DNA from: Corallium rubrum
Taxonomy: Eukaryota; Cnidaria; Anthozoa; Scleralcyonacea; Coralliidae
Length of the DNA stretch: 64,000 nt
Assembly: GCA_964035015.1 (NCBI GenBank)
Contig: OZ036008.1
Span: 3,825,612-3,889,611, forward strand
Reading direction: 5' to 3'
Each line of letters opens with the position of its first letter. Position 1 is the stretch's first letter. Of this stretch, positions 1 through 64,000 are shown piece by piece. The position numbers and the translations under genes were made by a program. Under the pieces are notes generated by a model. That model was not told the origin of the DNA, did no database searches, and worked only from the letters and a program-made list of their open reading frames with translations.

Positions 1-570
1 ATTATCACCATCAATCCTCATCACCATTTATCATCAATCATCATCCATTATCACCATCAATCCTCATCACCATTTATCATCAATCATCATCCATTATCAT
101 CATCAATCCTCATCACCATTTATCATCAATCATCATCCATTATCACCATCAATCCTCATCACCATTTATCATCAATCATCATCCATTATCATCATCAATC
201 CTCATCACCATTTATCATCAATCATCATCCATTATCACCATCAATCCTCATCACCATTTATCATCAATCATCATCCATTATCATCATCAATCCTCATCAC
301 CATTTATCATCAATCATCATCCATTATCACCATCAATCCTCATCACCATTTATCATCAATCATCATCCATTATCACCATCAATCCTCATCACCATTTATC
401 ATCAATCATCATCCATTATCACCATCAATCCTCATCACCATTTATCATCAATCATCATCCATTATCATCATCAATCATCATCATCATCATCACCACCACC
501 ACCATCACACGTCCATCATCACCATAACCACCACCGCTACCATCATCACCATCACCACCAACATCATCAC
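1..570. repeat. 46-bp minisatellite, then degenerate ATC/CCA triplets
   Basis: About ten head-to-tail copies of a 46-bp unit built from ATC, ACC and CTC triplets, with one recurring ATC/ACC switch, run to about 480. From there it decays into simple ATC and CCA triplets. It lies in the intron following exon 22 and is cut by the window edge. Confidence 0.95.
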
Positions 571-644
571 CTCTTGAACAAGTCAATAAAATACAACTAA
601 ACCAGAAGCACCTTGATTTTGTGCGACTCTAAGACACTACTTAC

Positions 645-63318
<62,674 letters not shown>

Positions 63319-63587
63319 CTGTTTTAAGAGAAAAGACAGTTAAAATCAGTTGAAGCCATTTGGGCAACTATTTGATTGGGTAATAAAAGTAGCGGGCAAC
63401 CTCGTCCCCGAGGTCTTTTTGAAATAAGGAGGGCGGGAAAAGACCCTGGCATTGGCTGGTGGACTCTGTATTTTCATGCTTTCTTCCAATTAAGTAGGTT
63501 TGTTAATGGTAAGGATATATCGAACGGCAACGAAGCAAAGAAACAAAAAACTGCAAAAGAGGTTTATGTCCATGAAGTGAAAAATAC

Positions 63588-64000
63588 GTTGGCATTTTTG
63601 TTGTTTTATTGTACAGAGTTGCATGACAGGAGCACTCACTGAAAATTTCAAGATAATCTGATGCGTAGTTTTCGCGCTATTAACTCTCAAAGTTTGGCTA
63701 GTTCGTTCTTGGAGAGAAATTGGTCTTTCGGTAACAATGCTTATGACGTACGCAGATGGACAACTATGCATAAGAAAATTCAAGAGAATCTGATGCGTAG
63801 TTTTCGTGCTATCAACTCTCAAAAGTTGCCGTGTGCTGGAGGTATATATCAAGGCCACAAAATGCTTAGCGACATTTCGAGGGGCAGACACTGTATTTAT
63901 ACGAGTCTTTGTTCATTAATTTTTATGACATTCCACACCATTGATTAAAGATGGCAACAGGCGTTATTGCCGCAAATCAACAACCTAAAACTGCATAGAT
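63588..64000. repeat. Composite of two dispersed repeats at the window edge
   Basis: 63588-63832 matches halves of the 22982-23322 fold-back, in direct order. From 63838 it matches the 0.8-kb repeat of 31029-31860 (TATATCAAGGCCACAAAATG), with about 80 bases around GCATGCGACG missing. It is truncated by the window end. Confidence 0.75.

Overview
This window looks like one long stretch of a metazoan nuclear genome, most likely an anthozoan cnidarian such as a coral or sea anemone. The support is GT-AG introns, AT-rich introns crowded with short fold-back DNA transposons and microsatellites, and the style of the TRAF-type RING, THAP and MADF fragments. The species assignment is inference.

One large gene on the minus strand crosses the window and leaves it at both ends. 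I could assemble 22 consecutive coding exons from 63318 down to 645 (2,565 nt, 855 codons). Every intron has GT-AG ends and every exon-exon phase is compatible, with no stop codon. In transcript order they encode the C-terminal part of a VPS10 (sortilin) propeller with an Asp-box and a GDHGG motif, a 10CC module with exactly ten cysteines, two tentative PKD-like Ig folds, and four complete fibronectin type III (FN3) domains plus the first half of a fifth. It is a sortilin-family sorting or signalling receptor. It combines a SorCS-like middle with a SorLA-like FN3 array and has no LDL-receptor modules between the 10CC and the FN3 domains. The N-terminal propeller, signal peptide, remaining FN3 domains, membrane span and tail lie outside.

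Everything else is intronic. By region: 1-9 kb holds FN3 exons 17-22, the minisatellite at 1-560, AAAGT and ACC arrays, several fold-back MITEs and a MADF fragment. 9-23 kb holds exons 13-16, hAT, mariner-like, Mutator-like and TTAA-type MITEs, a LINE reverse transcriptase fragment and a CAA/CAG array. 23-28 kb holds exons 9-12, a polypyrimidine intron and a second Mutator-like copy. 28-43 kb has no exon and is a field of nested mobile DNA with a broken TRAF-like RING gene and a 1.4 kb hAT element. 43-52 kb holds exons 5-8 among the largest arrays (18-mer, ATT, 12-mer). 52-64 kb holds exons 1-4, a TTAA/THAP (Kolobok-like) element and a hAT element with a recognisable transposase C-terminus.

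Several insertions are proven inside the window because they carry perfect target-site duplications (8 bp for hAT, 9 bp for the Mutator-like pair, TTAA, TA). For two of them an unoccupied paralogous copy of the target is also present. No functional second gene, tRNA, rRNA gene or CRISPR array was found.
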